Of a stretch of DNA of 64,000 nucleotides, positions 11,940 to 23,622 are shown piece after piece. Position 1 is the stretch's first letter, and every line of letters starts with the position of its first letter. Position numbers and translations under genes: made by a program. Under the pieces are notes generated by a model. It saw only the letters and a program-made list of their open reading frames with translations, did no database searches and was not told where the DNA came from. This DNA comes from Purpureocillium takamizusanense (taxonomy: Eukaryota; Ascomycota; Sordariomycetes; Hypocreales; Ophiocordycipitaceae): contig NC_063075.1 in NCBI RefSeq assembly GCF_022605165.1, forward strand, positions 1,240,001 to 1,304,000, in the 5' to 3' direction.

Positions 11940-13447
11940 TTACTTTTGAAGCTGCTTGAGTCGCTGCTCCAGCATCCGCACCGTCGGCCTCGGTATGTGC
12001 AGACGATGGGCCAGTACGAGCGCTCCCGTGAGGACCATCAGGGCGCCGGCCTGGTGAACGGCGGCCAGCGAGATGGGGACCATGTAGATGAGGGTCGAGA
12101 TGCCGAGGGCGGCCTGCAGCGTCACGAGGTGGACCAGGCCAGTGGCACCCTTCTTGGCATCCTTGGGGAGCGCGGCGGCGACGCGCCCGGAGCGCGAGTA
12201 GGCGAAGAGGGTGAGGATGGTGCAAAAGGTGGTGACGGCGAGAATGCGGTGATCCAGCTGCACGGTGCTGGGGTTCTCGAGCATGTTGCGCCACCACAGG
12301 TCCGACTTGTCCTCGCGGCGCGAGTAGAACTCGTCCCAGAGCTCGGACCGCGGGGGCGTCAGGCCGAGGCCCATCTTGGGGAACTCGTTGTAGATGAGGC
12401 CGGCGTCGAGGCCTGCGACGAGGCCGCCGGACATGGCCGTGACGAATACGAGGGCGGCAACACCAAAAGCGGAGCGGCGGAAGGCGTTGAGGGCCGGATT
12501 CTTGAGAGCCTCGAGGACGCTCAGGCCGACCTTGGGGTCCGCGAGCATGCGGTGGGTGCGCAGGACGGCGAGGCCGGAGAGCAGCATCCACGCGTAGCAC
12601 ACAAAGGCCGTGGCCAGATGGGCCGTGAGCCGGTACTGCGAGACGCGCGGGTGCGAGCCGGGGGCGAAGAGGTCGTCCTTGAGGCCCGACTTGACCATCC
12701 ACCAGCCGATGAAGCCCTGGAAGCCGATCAGGCCCGAGATGCCGAGCAGGTTGACGGCCATCTTGGGGGTGACGCGGCGGCGTGCAATCAGGTACAGCGT
12801 GGGCAGGACAAAGGACATGCCAATGATGCGGCCCCATAGCCTATGCGTCCACTCCATAAAATATATCTTCTTGAACTCGTCGAGCGTCATGTGCGGGTTG
12901 AGGAGCTTGAACTCGGGGGAGGCGCGGTACTTTTCGAATTCGGACTCCCAGTCGGCGGCGGACATGGGCGGCAGCGAGCCCGTCACCGGTCTCCATTCCG
13001 TTATACTCAAGCTGCATCTCTTCGCGTTAGCTGCCCGCCGTACTCTCGTATACCGCCATATAGATGAGGCCCGTGGAACCACAACAGCTGAACGTACCCA
13101 GACTCAGTCAACCTAGTCAGCCCGCCGAATACGACGATGCCAAAGACGCTGGCCGCGCTCCCCAGGAGCCAGTACGCCACGCCCTTGGACGTGGTCTTGG
13201 GCCACGCGCTCTTGGCCAGCTCCTGCGCAGCCTGCGGCGCCGCCGAGGACCGGGCGGCCATCTGGTCGGCCACGCTGCCTAGCGGCGAGACCGTCTTCGC
13301 GTCCGCGAACCCGCGCGATCGTATGGCATGGAGGATGCTGGACGGCGAGGAGCGTCGCGGCGCCTGGCGGAGGCATTGGTTGCAGACGAAGAACTGGGAC
13401 GGCGCCCTAAGGGCCGCCCTCCTGATTCCGGGGACGAAGAGGGTCAT
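11940..13447 (-). CDS. COX15: heme A synthase / cytochrome oxidase assembly protein COX15
   Basis: Two exons: 13447-13098 and 13011-11940; the intron 13012-13097 has GTACGT donor, GCTAACG branch and GCAG acceptor. It joins TESG to LSITEW in phase. Product is 473 residues, close to yeast Cox15. An Arg/Ser-rich mitochondrial presequence is followed by about eight membrane segments. Conserved heme-ligand histidines are visible in MEWTHRLWGR, RLTAHLATAF, QLDHRILAV and VHQAGALMVL. The enzyme oxidises heme O to heme A in the inner mitochondrial membrane for cytochrome c oxidase. It is divergent from UTP14 with only 337 bases between start codons, so the two share a promoter. Confidence is very high. 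Confidence 0.96.
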
Positions 13448-13493
13448 CTTTGCCGCGTGCGAAGGCGTGCGCCTGCTGAGGGAGAGAAATCAT

Positions 13494-13667
13494 GCGATGG
13501 TCTAAAACGGGCGGCGGGCGCATGTTTTACTTACCAAGGCACTGGGGCCCTGCTCGTCTTATTTTAGCGGACTTTGGGCCGCCGAGGCGTCCGGAATCAA
13601 CGGGGACGTGATAGGCGGGACCCTTGCAGGGGAACCCCGCCAGAGCAACCTTCACCGCCAAATTTTT
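13494..13667. promoter_or_regulatory. shared COX15/UTP14 promoter with PAC-core and RRPE-like sites
   Basis: The 337-base divergent promoter carries GCGATG (13494-13499), the core of the PAC element, and AAATTTTT (13660-13667), resembling the RRPE of ribosome-biogenesis genes. Both elements are known upstream of fungal rRNA-processing genes. The same pairing appears upstream of TSR2 at the other end of the window. The cores are short, so chance occurrence remains possible. Confidence 0.4.
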
Positions 13668-13784
13668 CGACGCGGCAGAAAATTCAAGCACCAGCCGATT
13701 TCGATGCCCGTGCTGAGACGGACTGGCTGGACGCATCGATAAATCTCACATCCCGCGAGCCGACGTGGACAGCAAACAACAAAG

Positions 13785-16646
13785 ATGCCCGGACGACAGG
13801 CGCACGGCCGGTCTCTGGTTGCTGCCCCGAAACCCAGGGCTCCGAACAAAAAGTCAAAGGCCAGGGCGCAGAAGAATGCGCTGGACGCTTTCGGCATCGC
13901 CCAAGAACGCTTCCCGACCAAGCACAAGAAGACGCCCAGGGCGCGGGAGCTCGATGCGGACATTGAGCGGAAGCATGGGCGGGAGGAAGACGAGGAAGAT
14001 GAGGATGAGGATGAGGAAGTGATGCCTAAGCGGAAAAAGGCCAAGGCCGTCTCCCAGCCCGGCGGCGGCGATGACGACGCCGAGTACGGCAGCGACAGCG
14101 AGGGTAACGAGTGGCGCCTAGGCGGACTGCGAGAGGACGATGAGGACTCTGAAATCGAAAGCGACGACGCTTTTGGCGATAGCGATAACGAGAAGTTTGA
14201 GGAATACTCGTTTCGTGGGTCAAAATCGAAGAAGGCCGAGGTAAGCGCCGCGTCGATCACTACACCAATACGTTCACTAATGTTGGTGCACAGGATGATG
14301 ACTCGGAGGACGACTCTGAAGACGACGAGGGCCAAACTCTTGGGGCCGACGCTATTGATCTCGCCACCGCTCTGGACCAGTTCGAGGAAGAATCCGATGA
14401 CGAACCCGAGGCGGATGACGAATCCGGCTCTGGAGGCTCCGAAGAAGAATCCGATGGGTCAGACGAAGATGAATCCTCTGAAGACGAGGAAGAAGATGAC
14501 GTGGACCCCGAAAGACTGGAAGCGCTACAAGGCCTGGTCTCTGACTACGGCGGTGCCCGAGACAAGGGCGATCAGCCAGTGTCTAAGCCCAAGATTAACC
14601 TCAGCGATTTGGGGTTGACAGGCCTCGACGACGCCTTTATGAAGAAGTCTGTCAAGCTCATGAATAAAGAGGAGAAGGAGAAGCGACCGGGCGCTACCAA
14701 GCGATTGGACGTGCCGCTGTCAAGACGAGAGCAAGGCCGCCTCGACCGTGCTGTCGCCTACGAAAAGACCAACGAGACGTTGGACCGCTGGACAGAGACG
14801 GTAAAGCAGAACCGCCGGGCAGAGCATCTTGTTTTTCCCCTGCCGCAAAACTCCGACACCGCGGGCCTGGACACGACTGAGATACAGCCCCTCACGGTCA
14901 AGCACGCCAGCAACGAGCTCGAGTCCACTATCATGTCGATTATGGAGCAAAGCGGCCTCTCCATGGAGAAAAAGCCGAAGCCGAAGCCGCAAGAATTTGA
15001 CGAGGAGGGGAATTTGCTCTCGCGGAAGGAGGCGCTGGTGAAGAAGCGCAAGGAGCGCGAGCTTGCCGATCGGGAGGCCAAGCGCGCCAAGCGCATCAAG
15101 AAGATCAAGAGCAAGGCGTACCATCGCGTGCACCGGAAACAAAGAGAGCGCGACGAGATGGCCGAGCGGAAACACGACGAGGAGGCCGGCGAGATCGACT
15201 CCGAGGCGGAGCGCGAGGCGCAGGACCGCCGCCGAGCTCTTGAACGGGTTGGCCAGCGCCACAAGGAAAGCAAGTGGGCGAAGATGGGTGCCAGGACTAA
15301 GCGGGCGGTATGGGACGACGACTTCAGGGCCGGCCTGACAGAGATGGCCCGCAAGGATGAGGAGCTTCGGCGGCGCAAAGAAGGTCGGAGAGGTGGCGTT
15401 GACGAATCCGACTCGGATGCTACCAGCAGCTCTGGGGATGACGATGACGAGGTTCTTCGTCGGCAGTTGGACGAGCTGCAGGAAGAAGACGATGCGCCAC
15501 AGTCTGGTATCATGGGCCTTAAGTTCATGCAAAAGGCTGAGGCCGCGAAAAAGAAGGCAAACGACGACATGATCAAGCAGATCAGGCGCGAACTGGATGG
15601 TGACGAAGCAGTCGACTCGGATGAAGAGGAAACGGGCGAGGTCGGCAGGAGGAGCTACGGGACCAGCAAGGCGAACGCCTTTGAGACCGCGTTGGACACC
15701 ACCAAGAGGAACGCTCGAAGAAACCGCGCCGAGGGTGATGAGGACGAGAGCGCCGCAGATGTCGTGATAACGACAAACGGCTCTTCGAAGGCAGCTTGGA
15801 ACCAACCCTCCGACACACCCGCCGAGATAGCCGCGTCTAAAGCCAGCGCATGGTCCCGCGGCGAGACACTCCGCAGGAAGAAGAAAAGCGCCGCCACCTC
15901 GAGCTCGCGGGCAGAGGGCATCGACTTTGACTCCACCTTCTCGAACACGATCCGCCCGTCCAAGCCGAAACCCCGTAGAGCCGCCCGGGCTGATGACGAC
16001 GAGAACACGAGCGCGTCCGAGTCGGAGACGGAGCAGCACATGCCTCTGGCGATCCGCGACCAGGAGCTGCTATCTCGTACGTTTGCCGGCGACGAGGTCG
16101 TTGGCGAGTTCGAGCGCGAAAAGGCTGAGGTCGCCGAGGCCGACGACGATAAGGTCATTGACAACACGCTGCCCGGCTGGGGCTCGTGGGTGGGCGACGG
16201 CGTCAGCAGCAAGGAGAAGAAGCGCCACCAGGGTCGTTTCCTGACGAAGGTGGAGGGCATCAAGAAGAAGGACCGGCAGGACGCCAAGCTGGAGAGGGTC
16301 ATAATCAACGAGAAGCGCGTCAAGAAGGTATGTCCTGAGCTATCTTACACCTGTTTCCTTGTCCTTCGTCTTCTTCCTACCCAGATCTCCCGTGATTCTG
16401 CCCCAAAAAGAGACGACAAAAATCAAGTCCGATTCGCTGACCGAGCGTTTCCCGCCGCACCAGAACGACCGGTATCTCGCGTCGCAGCTCCCCCACCCCT
16501 TCGAGTCGCGGCAGCAGTACGAGCGCTCCCTCCGGCTGCCCGTCGGGCCCGAGTGGTCCACCAAGGAGACCTTCCAAGACGGCACCAAGCCGCGCGTGCT
16601 CATGAAGCAGGGCATCATCGCGCCCATGTCCAAGCCCATGGCGTAG
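13785..16646 (+). CDS. UTP14: U3 snoRNP-associated protein UTP14
   Basis: Three exons: 13785-14240, 14294-16327, 16464-16646, giving 890 residues. Intron 1 (53 nt) has GTAAGC/CTAAT/CACAG. Intron 2 (136 nt) has GTATGT, a CTGACC branch and CCAG; this acceptor joins KRVKK directly to NDRYLASQLPHPFES, whereas nearer acceptors give the wrong phase. Utp14 is a nucleolar SSU-processome component that activates the Dhr1 helicase during 18S rRNA maturation. Visible features are an early basic region, several long Asp/Glu/Ser blocks (about residues 65-85 and 150-215), a basic middle, and the conserved C-terminal segment with QQYERSLRLPVGPEW. PAC and RRPE-like elements sit in the promoter, consistent with a ribosome-biogenesis regulon. 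Very confident of the family. Confidence 0.94.
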
Positions 16647-17717
16647 GCGCAGTCCGGAGCCCTGCGTCAACGATGGGATGGATACCTCGCCGTGTAGAGG
16701 CGACTTCAAGGGGGGCCGGCGGTGGGACAGCTCCTCTTGTGTCTCCGCCCCGTTCTGCTGCTTCATGTGGCACAGGGTACACAATACATGATATGATGAA
16801 CAAGCCAAAATATCAATCACATTTACCCCCCTTCCCCAGGCAACTATCTAGAACACACACACACACACACACACTTGTAAATCGGGAAGCAACAAACATA
16901 CTGCATGTGGCGCGTGGCGCGTCCCACACAACAACTAGCTTCGGCTCCTCCCTGTGTCGCCTACAGACTGGGTTCGTTGATTGATGTCTGGCCGTGATTC
17001 AGGAGTCAAAAGTTCAATGGTATTTGACAGAGGAAGCCAATGTAGACAAGCTAGATGACCACTTTTGGGCATACTCAACAATGGCAACGTGATACGAATC
17101 GGCGGATCCGCGTTCCAAGGCCTCGAGTGTCAGCGTGTACAGTCAAGATATTTCGTTTGTGAGGGTATGCTCCAGGCCACTACGGCCCAGAGCACGACTT
17201 TCACGCCAGCACTGTGCAGCGCGGTCTTCTGTTAGAGCGAGCCCCTGGTGCCGACCCCGGTTACATGCGCAGAATTTGAACGTGGTAGTGTCTGACATAT
17301 GATGCATCCATAACACTACGTGCTTTGATTCCAGTCACCGTAACTCCTACCTCGCTAATGGAAGGTATAAACACGATCCCTTCCCTGCAGTACTTCGCAT
17401 CAAAACAAAAGAAAAAAGCATCCTGTTTTAAGGCACCAGGTCCGCGTGGACCTCCACCATTTTCGTGGGCGTCAACAGCTGGCCAAGGCTGTCTTGCCGC
17501 AGCTTACTACCACCAACCACACTAGTGCCACCTGTAGTAATATACACAAGGAAATCGCTGCTTGACACCAGTCGCTAGCGACCGATCGGTGGCGCTGCAA
17601 GGCGGGGCGGTCACCGGAGTCATTTAGTCGACTATGTCAAAGTAAAGGAAAAAGTATGAGTGCCGAATCGAACAGGGTGTCCAAGCAACGGGAGACCACC
17701 TCAGCGAGTCAGCACTT
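16647..17717. other. convergent intergenic region with (AC)11
   Basis: About 1.07 kb between the convergent UTP14 and calcium-exchanger genes. It contains an (AC)11 microsatellite at 16853-16874. No frame longer than about 70 codons stands out and no RNA gene is recognisable. Confidence 0.5.
16853..16874 (+). repeat. (AC)11 microsatellite
   Basis: Uninterrupted AC dinucleotide repeat in the spacer after UTP14. Confidence 0.9.
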
Positions 17718-19291
17718 TCACCCCATGATGAGGCCGCGAACTTGGTCGAGGGCGTCGGCCGGAGTAGCGTAGAACGCCACCGCGATGATGATGTAAAGAC
17801 CGAGAAGCATGGCGCCTTCGAGGTAGTTTGATTTTCCATCCTGTACGGTATAGGTGACTACCAGCACAGACACGGCGAATGCGACAGTCTCGACTGGTTG
17901 ACCCGGTTAGATTTTACCGAGTTCTGCAAGCAACAGATTGAACGAGAAACTTACAAGTCTCAAAATGGAGGCTCATGGGGCGGTCGATGATCCAGCCGAC
18001 AATGACCAGGAAAGGGGTGACGCCCAGAGCGATCTGAATAGAAGACCCAATGGCAACACCCATGGCCAAGTCCATCTTGTTGCGCAGGGCAACCACCACA
18101 GCCGTCACATGCTCCGCAGCGTTGCCCACAATGGGAATTAAGATGAGACCGATGAATGCTTTACTGATGTTTGCGCTCCGGACAATGTCGTCGATGCTTC
18201 CAACTAGGTATTCGGCGCAAATGGCAACGAGGACAGTGACGACGACGAGGACTCCGGCGGCGGCGATGGCACCCATGTGAGGCTCTTCCTCTTCTTCGTC
18301 GGCAGCGGCCTGCCTCTCGGCATCGAAAAGGTTGCTGTGCGTCCGGAGCTGGAAAATAAGGTACAGTACGTAAAGAAGGAGGAGAATGATGGCAGTGCCA
18401 CGAGACAAGACGAGAATGCTTTTGCCCTTATCCTCAGAGCCGTTCTGGTTCATCACAGCGTACAGCTAAGCCGGATTAGCACTTCTAAATCATGCAAGAT
18501 ACGGATAAGGATGCGTACAGCTGCAGGAATGACCAGTGAGGCCGAAGAAAGCGTCATGAGTGAGCAAGTCGTCTGCGCAACGGCAGCAGAGAATTCCTGC
18601 TCCGTGCCGCGGCCATTTGCGCCGCGATGTCGAAGACCACCGAAGAAGAAGCACATGCCCATGACAAGGAGTAAGTTGGATAGAATGGAACCGAGCATGG
18701 AGGACTGAACAACTTCGATCTGGCCGTCCCTGAGGGCAACAATGCTGACCTAGGCCTCGTTAGCTTCGTCCCATAGACAGCTTTTACCGAGCAAAGATGG
18801 GGGTTCGCATACAATCAACTCAACGGCGTTGCCAAAAGTGGCATTCAGTAGGCCTCCCAGTGCTTCTCCAAGCTTCAATGAAATTTCTTCCGTGGCAAAA
18901 GATAAGACAGCGGCAAGCGGGATGATGGCGAAGAAATTGAGGACGAAGACGGCGGTCGGGTTCCAGCCCATGACGCCAGCAACAATGCCGATTGGTACCA
19001 TTACAAGGAGAAAGTTGACATAGTCTGTCTTTTGTCAGTGGCATCTTCAAGGGGGCCATGTGCCTTGTCCAACATACTGCTGAGTAGGGTCACCTTGGCG
19101 ATGTGCCACGTATAAGCCAAGCTCCGGATAGGTAGGCTTTCGCTGTCGCGGCCCGGAGTGTGATGATAATCGAGGAAGAAGGCGTAGACATCCGAGCGCG
19201 GTTGCTGCACGACGTGGCCATTGTCCGTTGACGATTCGCCGTTGATGAGCGGCGTGCGCTCGTCGGCGCCGCGATTCGGTTTGAAACTCAT
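17718..19291 (-). CDS. vacuolar Ca2+/H+ exchanger, CaCA family (VCX1/CAX-like)
   Basis: Five exons: 19291-19078, 19024-18813, 18749-18519, 18465-17955, 17893-17718; 447 residues. All four introns are 53-63 nt with GTATGT, GTATGC, GTACGC and GTAAGT donors, and every junction is phase-consistent. About 11 membrane segments. The two ion-selective repeats are visible: GNAVELIVSIVALRDG in the first half and GNAAEHVTAVVVALRNKMD in the second, separated by an acidic loop (ADEEEEEPH). The family moves Ca2+ into the vacuole in exchange for protons. The start is the first ATG (MSFKPNRG) before the family-typical DERTPLING; a spliced 5' leader in the CT-rich region beyond 19300 is possible. Very confident of the family. 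Confidence 0.94.
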
Positions 19292-19741
19292 CTGACGTCG
19301 CTGTTGTCGATAGCTGAGGTTGTCTGTTGAGCAAGGCACGAGCCGGTTAGCTCATACGGATCGGGGAATGCGAGGCTACACGCTGCGGGCGGAAGTGCAG
19401 GCTTCGCGGAAGGGCGGGAGCGGTAGTGCAGGAGTCAGGTCGCACCAGGCGCGTGGAGGAGGGAGTCGCCCAAAAGTGAAGCGGTCGAGACCGGAATGAA
19501 AACGGGAAGAGGAGAAGGGCAAATAAGGCACCGAGGACAAAATAATAAAGCTGCTGACAGGGTGTGTGAAGCCAAAGCAAGCTGTGGCGCACCCACGAGC
19601 GAACCGGCGCTGCTGAGCTGGGTCACTTTAAGGGAGTGGGGTGTGCAAAATGGAAGCGCGTTTGGGGTTGGTGGAGGGAAAAGGCTTGCAAGCCCGAGTC
19701 AAGGATGAGCAATGCTGGAGATGGATGGGCTCCCGCGGTCC

Positions 19742-19765
19742 GTCGTCGTCGTCGTCGTCGTCGTG
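19742..19765 (+). repeat. (GTC)8 microsatellite
   Basis: Eight uninterrupted GTC units about 450 bases upstream of the calcium-exchanger start. Confidence 0.85.
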
Positions 19766-20260
19766 GCAAAGAGAGAAAGAGTGTGTGTGTGTGGGTGGGT
19801 GTGGATGTTTCGCGTGAAGGATCGTCGGCGGAGCGATGGTGAGGCAGAGGCGGGAAGATCAAGCAAGCATGGGACGGCACGCGCGACGGGGAGCGGAGGC
19901 GACTTACACAGACCGCCAAACACCATGACGAGGATGATGAGGGCGACGACGAGGACGATGACAAGGGTGAGGATGAGACTTGTGCAGGGCCGTTGAGGTG
20001 GCTCACGGGCTAATAAGCTGAGGAGAAAGGAGCGCTGGGCGAAAGCGCCGAATGACGATGGCGCAATATAAGGTTAGACTGTGGGGTAGCGGCTGGAATC
20101 TAGACTGACGGGCGGGCAAGGGTGGGCATTGATTTGATACGGATGGGCTTCTGGACGAGTGTGTTTGGCGCCGTACGAACCGTTCTGGGCGAGGCTATCG
20201 CAGAAGGTGGCCTGGCGTTGCAATGAGCGCCTGCAGTCGGGGAGGAGAGGAGAGCTGGAG

Positions 20261-20278
20261 GTGTGTGTGTGTGTGTGT
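20261..20278 (+). repeat. (GT)9 microsatellite
   Basis: Uninterrupted GT repeat in non-coding DNA. Confidence 0.85.
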
Positions 20279-20718
20279 GGTTGCTGGGGGCGGAGGTGGA
20301 GGTGGAGGAGATGGTGAGTGGTGACACAAAGACGGGAGAGACGGTCTCTGTGCGCGATGCAGGATGCTGGTCGCCGCTAGTGGCCGATCGGCCGGAAGAA
20401 AGCTTGGCTCTCTTGGGAGGCCTCCTCGTCTGTCGCCTCGCCTCGGTTGGGCGCGCGTCATGGCCCGGCCGGCCGGCCCTCTGTCTGTCTGTCCTGTAAA
20501 GACAACGCATGCACGCACGACAGGATGGCCTCGTGTCCCTCCTTATCATGCAGTTCCAGAGCCGGCCCCAACGTCAGCTGTCCAATTGTTGCTACTGCTT
20601 CTGCTGCTTTGGCCACGTCTTCGAGCAGCATCGTCAAGCCCCAAGGTGCGTGCCCTGCCGCGCGACGGAAGGAGCTGCTAGAGCCCGCCTGGATCCCTGA
20701 GCCAGCTGTGCAGAGAGA

Positions 20719-20738
20719 CCTACCTGGTACTAGGTAGG
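20719..20738. repeat. inverted repeat CCTACCT...AGGTAGG
   Basis: Seven-base arms CCTACCT and AGGTAGG separated by GGTACT. It is a looser version of the TACCTAGGTA palindrome found about 100 bases further on. Confidence 0.55.
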
Positions 20739-20835
20739 CAGTGGGGGTTTCAAGTGCTAAGCGCGTAGTACCCACGGGCGACAAACCCAAGGCAACGAGT
20801 TTCTCGGCTCAAAGCTGATGCACCAAGTTACTTCG

Positions 20836-20845
20836 TACCTAGGTA
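20836..20845. repeat. TACCTAGGTA palindrome
   Basis: Perfect 10-bp palindrome preceded by ACTTCG, so the two recurrent motif types of this window (TTCGTAC and TACCTAGGTA) are fused here. Confidence 0.6.
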
Positions 20846-21958
20846 GCAGCTCCCGGGAGCTCCTGCCACCTGGCTCAAGTGCCGCACCGCGAGGGAAGCT
20901 GTCAATGCTGCTTCTTTCCCAGTCGGTCTGTCATGCGCCGTTCGGCCAGGGTACTTCCGGCAGCCCGTACTGCTCATGCTGCTGTGCCACCCACCACCAG
21001 GTTCCTGCCCTCATTCTGCGTAATTGTCCCCAGTTCCTGCCATTTTTCAATCTCCACCCCACGTCATCATGGGGCCCTGTGTTACATAGCCCTGTACCTA
21101 CGTATCCGCGCAAGCCACGGTGTTCTGCGCCGCGCTTGCCGTTTGTCGCGGACGGGAAGTGGCAAGCGCCAGAGCGAGGAAGGACAGGACCTGCCCGGAT
21201 GCCGGAGCTATATCCATACCGCCCGAGGTACCTACTACCCAGTAACGTTAGTCAGTACGGAGTACCAGCGTACATAAGGCAGGTACGTGCCCAGCAGTAC
21301 ACAGCCAAACAGCGTCTTGGGCTGGTCGCGTGGACGCGGGTAAGATAACCAGGGGCACCGGGCCGGCGGTACGCATGGCGACTTTTTGTGTCACGGACAG
21401 GGATTGTCCATGTCACTCTCGTGCCTTCACCAGCCTTTCGCTGCATTCTGCAGAGCGCTCACCCTGTACTTGGTGCGTACCGAAATATGCGACTTTTCCT
21501 TTGCATCTGAGCTTGGCCCTGCATCAGCAGCGCCGCCAGGACGCCACCCCCTCCTTCTCTCCCTCCTTCCCCGCCAGAAAAGCATGTGCACCGTTCCCAT
21601 CACCTCAGTGGGCAGCTGCCCCTTCGTTGCTTTTTTTCCGGCCTCAAGTTGAGGTCATCGCCCGTCGCCCGTGAGCCACACGCATCCCGTACCTCCAACT
21701 TGAGACGTCGTCGCATCGACCCACGCTCGAAAGCTGCTCAGCCACGCTCGCCCACGTTTCTACCGCCATGCCGCCATAGCTTATTTCAACTCCCATTGAT
21801 GCGGCTCTCCATATCCCTGGACCCCCCTCCACTAGCTCGCCCAAGCTGCACTGCCTCACTTGACATGCAGACTGTTTGACCGAGCCTGTTTGACCGAGCA
21901 ATCACGTTTGCTCATGCGCAGAGCCGCTGACTACTAACTACGCATACCCCTACTAACG

Positions 21959-22912
21959 TCAGAAGCTCCAGATGACAAGCCACGCCAGCGACCAAGCCAC
22001 CATCAGCATCCGCCCGGCCTGATCCGTCACGGCCACCGGCCCCGGAGCTGACGATTCACCACCGTCTTTGGACTTGCCGTCAGATCCATGGCCCGATCCG
22101 CTGTCCGATCCACCCTTGGACCCCGTCTCTTTGTGGTCTGTCGCATTGGTCGTGATGCAGTCGCTGCGCCGCTCCAGGTCGGACTCAACATATGACCCGC
22201 ATGCTTCGACACAGCTCTTCATCGTTCGTGTGTATGACTGGGTCAGACCCGACTTGTTGGGGTCCAGATACATGACCATGCACATCCTCGCGCAGGTGAT
22301 GACGTCGCAAGGGAAGAGATATGCGCCGCCGCCGAAGATGGACCAGCCGTTGCGTTTCTCGTAGTCGGAGAAGGACCCGTTGCCGCTCGTCAAGTTGAAT
22401 CGCACGCCCTCGTCTGGGTGGACGAAGCCTCCTGGATCCTTTCCTGGCTGGTGCGACCCATAGATCTCGGACCATATCTTCATCTCAGCCCCAGATGGGA
22501 ACGCGTCCTTCGGTATTGTGACGTTGAAGGCCGTGACGTTTGTCCAGACGCACGGGGCGATGACGCCTGTTATTTGTCACCTGCGTGTCAGCAAACTCGT
22601 CCAGCAAACAAGTGAGTGCGTGGTATGTAGCCACTCACAGTAGACGTCGGGGAAGAATGTGGTGGCGTTCTGCTTCCCCTGCACGTCCAGGTAGACTTCC
22701 ATTTTCTCGAACCCGCCCTTGGCATATTTGCTGTTTGACACGTTGGTGTAAATCATGACGGGCTCGCCTGCGGGAACGAGGCCGCCCTGGATACCCAGCA
22801 CCTTGTTTTTGTCCCAGCTCACGTCCCCGTCGGCCGCGCTCGCCACCGCCACGAGGAGCGCACCGACCGCAAGCACCGACGCGGCGAGACGCCCCGCCGT
22901 TGGCAACCTCAT
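21959..22912 (-). CDS. secreted, probably GPI-anchored protein of unknown function
   Basis: Two exons: 22912-22639 and 22566-21959; intron 22567-22638 has GTGAGT donor, GCTGAC branch and AACAG acceptor; 293 residues. The N-terminus is a strong signal peptide (MRLPTAGRLAASVLAVGAL, cleavage likely after VASA). The mature part has several N-glycosylation sequons (NVS, NAT, NVT, NLT, NGS), a short cysteine-containing core, then a low-complexity Gly/Ser/Asp/Lys linker (about residues 230-260). The C-terminus is hydrophobic (MLMVAWSLAWLVIWSF) after a small-residue patch, as expected for GPI-anchor addition. I do not recognise a domain. Wall or plasma-membrane surface location is an inference. Confidence 0.8.
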
Positions 22913-23622
22913 CTTCTGTCGCGCGTCGTGCGTGCCGGGGATTGCAAGGGGAGGATTGAACGAGGCTCGACGCCGATGCTCAAGCCGCGAATGTGACGAG
23001 AGTAAAAGACCCCCGCCGTCGCGTGCCGACCGGCGTCGTAGACTTATTACCTGTCCATCGTCGGTTGTTGACCCCTGAGGCTTGTGCTTGCCCGATTTGG
23101 TAGGCGCCGACCGAGTTTTTTCTAGTTCGCTCCCGGCCGAGTGGCCGGGCCCGAGCCGATCGTGGGGGCTGAAACCTCGGCTTAAGGCCTCCTCCGTTTT
23201 TGTGTCGTTGGTTCGCAACGACCCTGTCCCTGAGGACCATTCGTTCCCCATCAACATGTTGAAGTGGCTCGTCTTCACTATTCAAAACGTACGGCTTGTT
23301 GACGGTTGGGCCTCAAGCTTGGCATGCAGCCATCTCGGCAGCTCCCGTCTCCACGGAAGAGGAAAAGCCTTGGCATTGCACACTTACTTGCACGCCCAGA
23401 AACCCATCTCACTTGGCATCAGCAAACATGCCTCGCGGTTGAAACATCATGCAGGGTATCAATTGTTCCTACCAACATACAGACTGCCACCTCCAAGTTC
23501 TAAGATGCCAACAGCATTCGCTTTTATGCATACGAAAGTAGAAGTATCGAGGCCTCCTTGGGCTCGCCAGGTCTAGTCATAACGCATCAAGTCCCTTTCA
23601 TCGCACGGCGCGCGTGGCATCG
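22913..23622. other. intergenic region between two minus-strand genes
   Basis: About 700 bases that should hold the promoter of the GPI-type protein and the 3' flank of the GH81 gene. No gene or RNA is apparent. Confidence 0.5.

Larger units (their letters stand above)
19292..21958. other. intergenic region rich in simple repeats and palindromes
   Basis: About 2.7 kb, upstream of the calcium exchanger and downstream of the GPI-protein gene. It contains (GTC)8 at 19742-19765, (GT)9 at 20261-20278, the palindrome TACCTAGGTA (20836-20845), an interrupted inverted repeat (20719-20738) and GTACGGAGTAC (21255-21265). Frames up to 176 codons are present but overlap and lack recognisable features. 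The part nearest 19300-20000 is probably the promoter and leader of the exchanger gene. Confidence 0.5.

Noticed and set aside
16385..16463. Use of the nearer acceptor (CCCAG at 16384) for the last UTP14 intron
   Set aside because: Out of phase; the acceptor at 16463 with its CTGACC branch gives the correct frame and family-like sequence.
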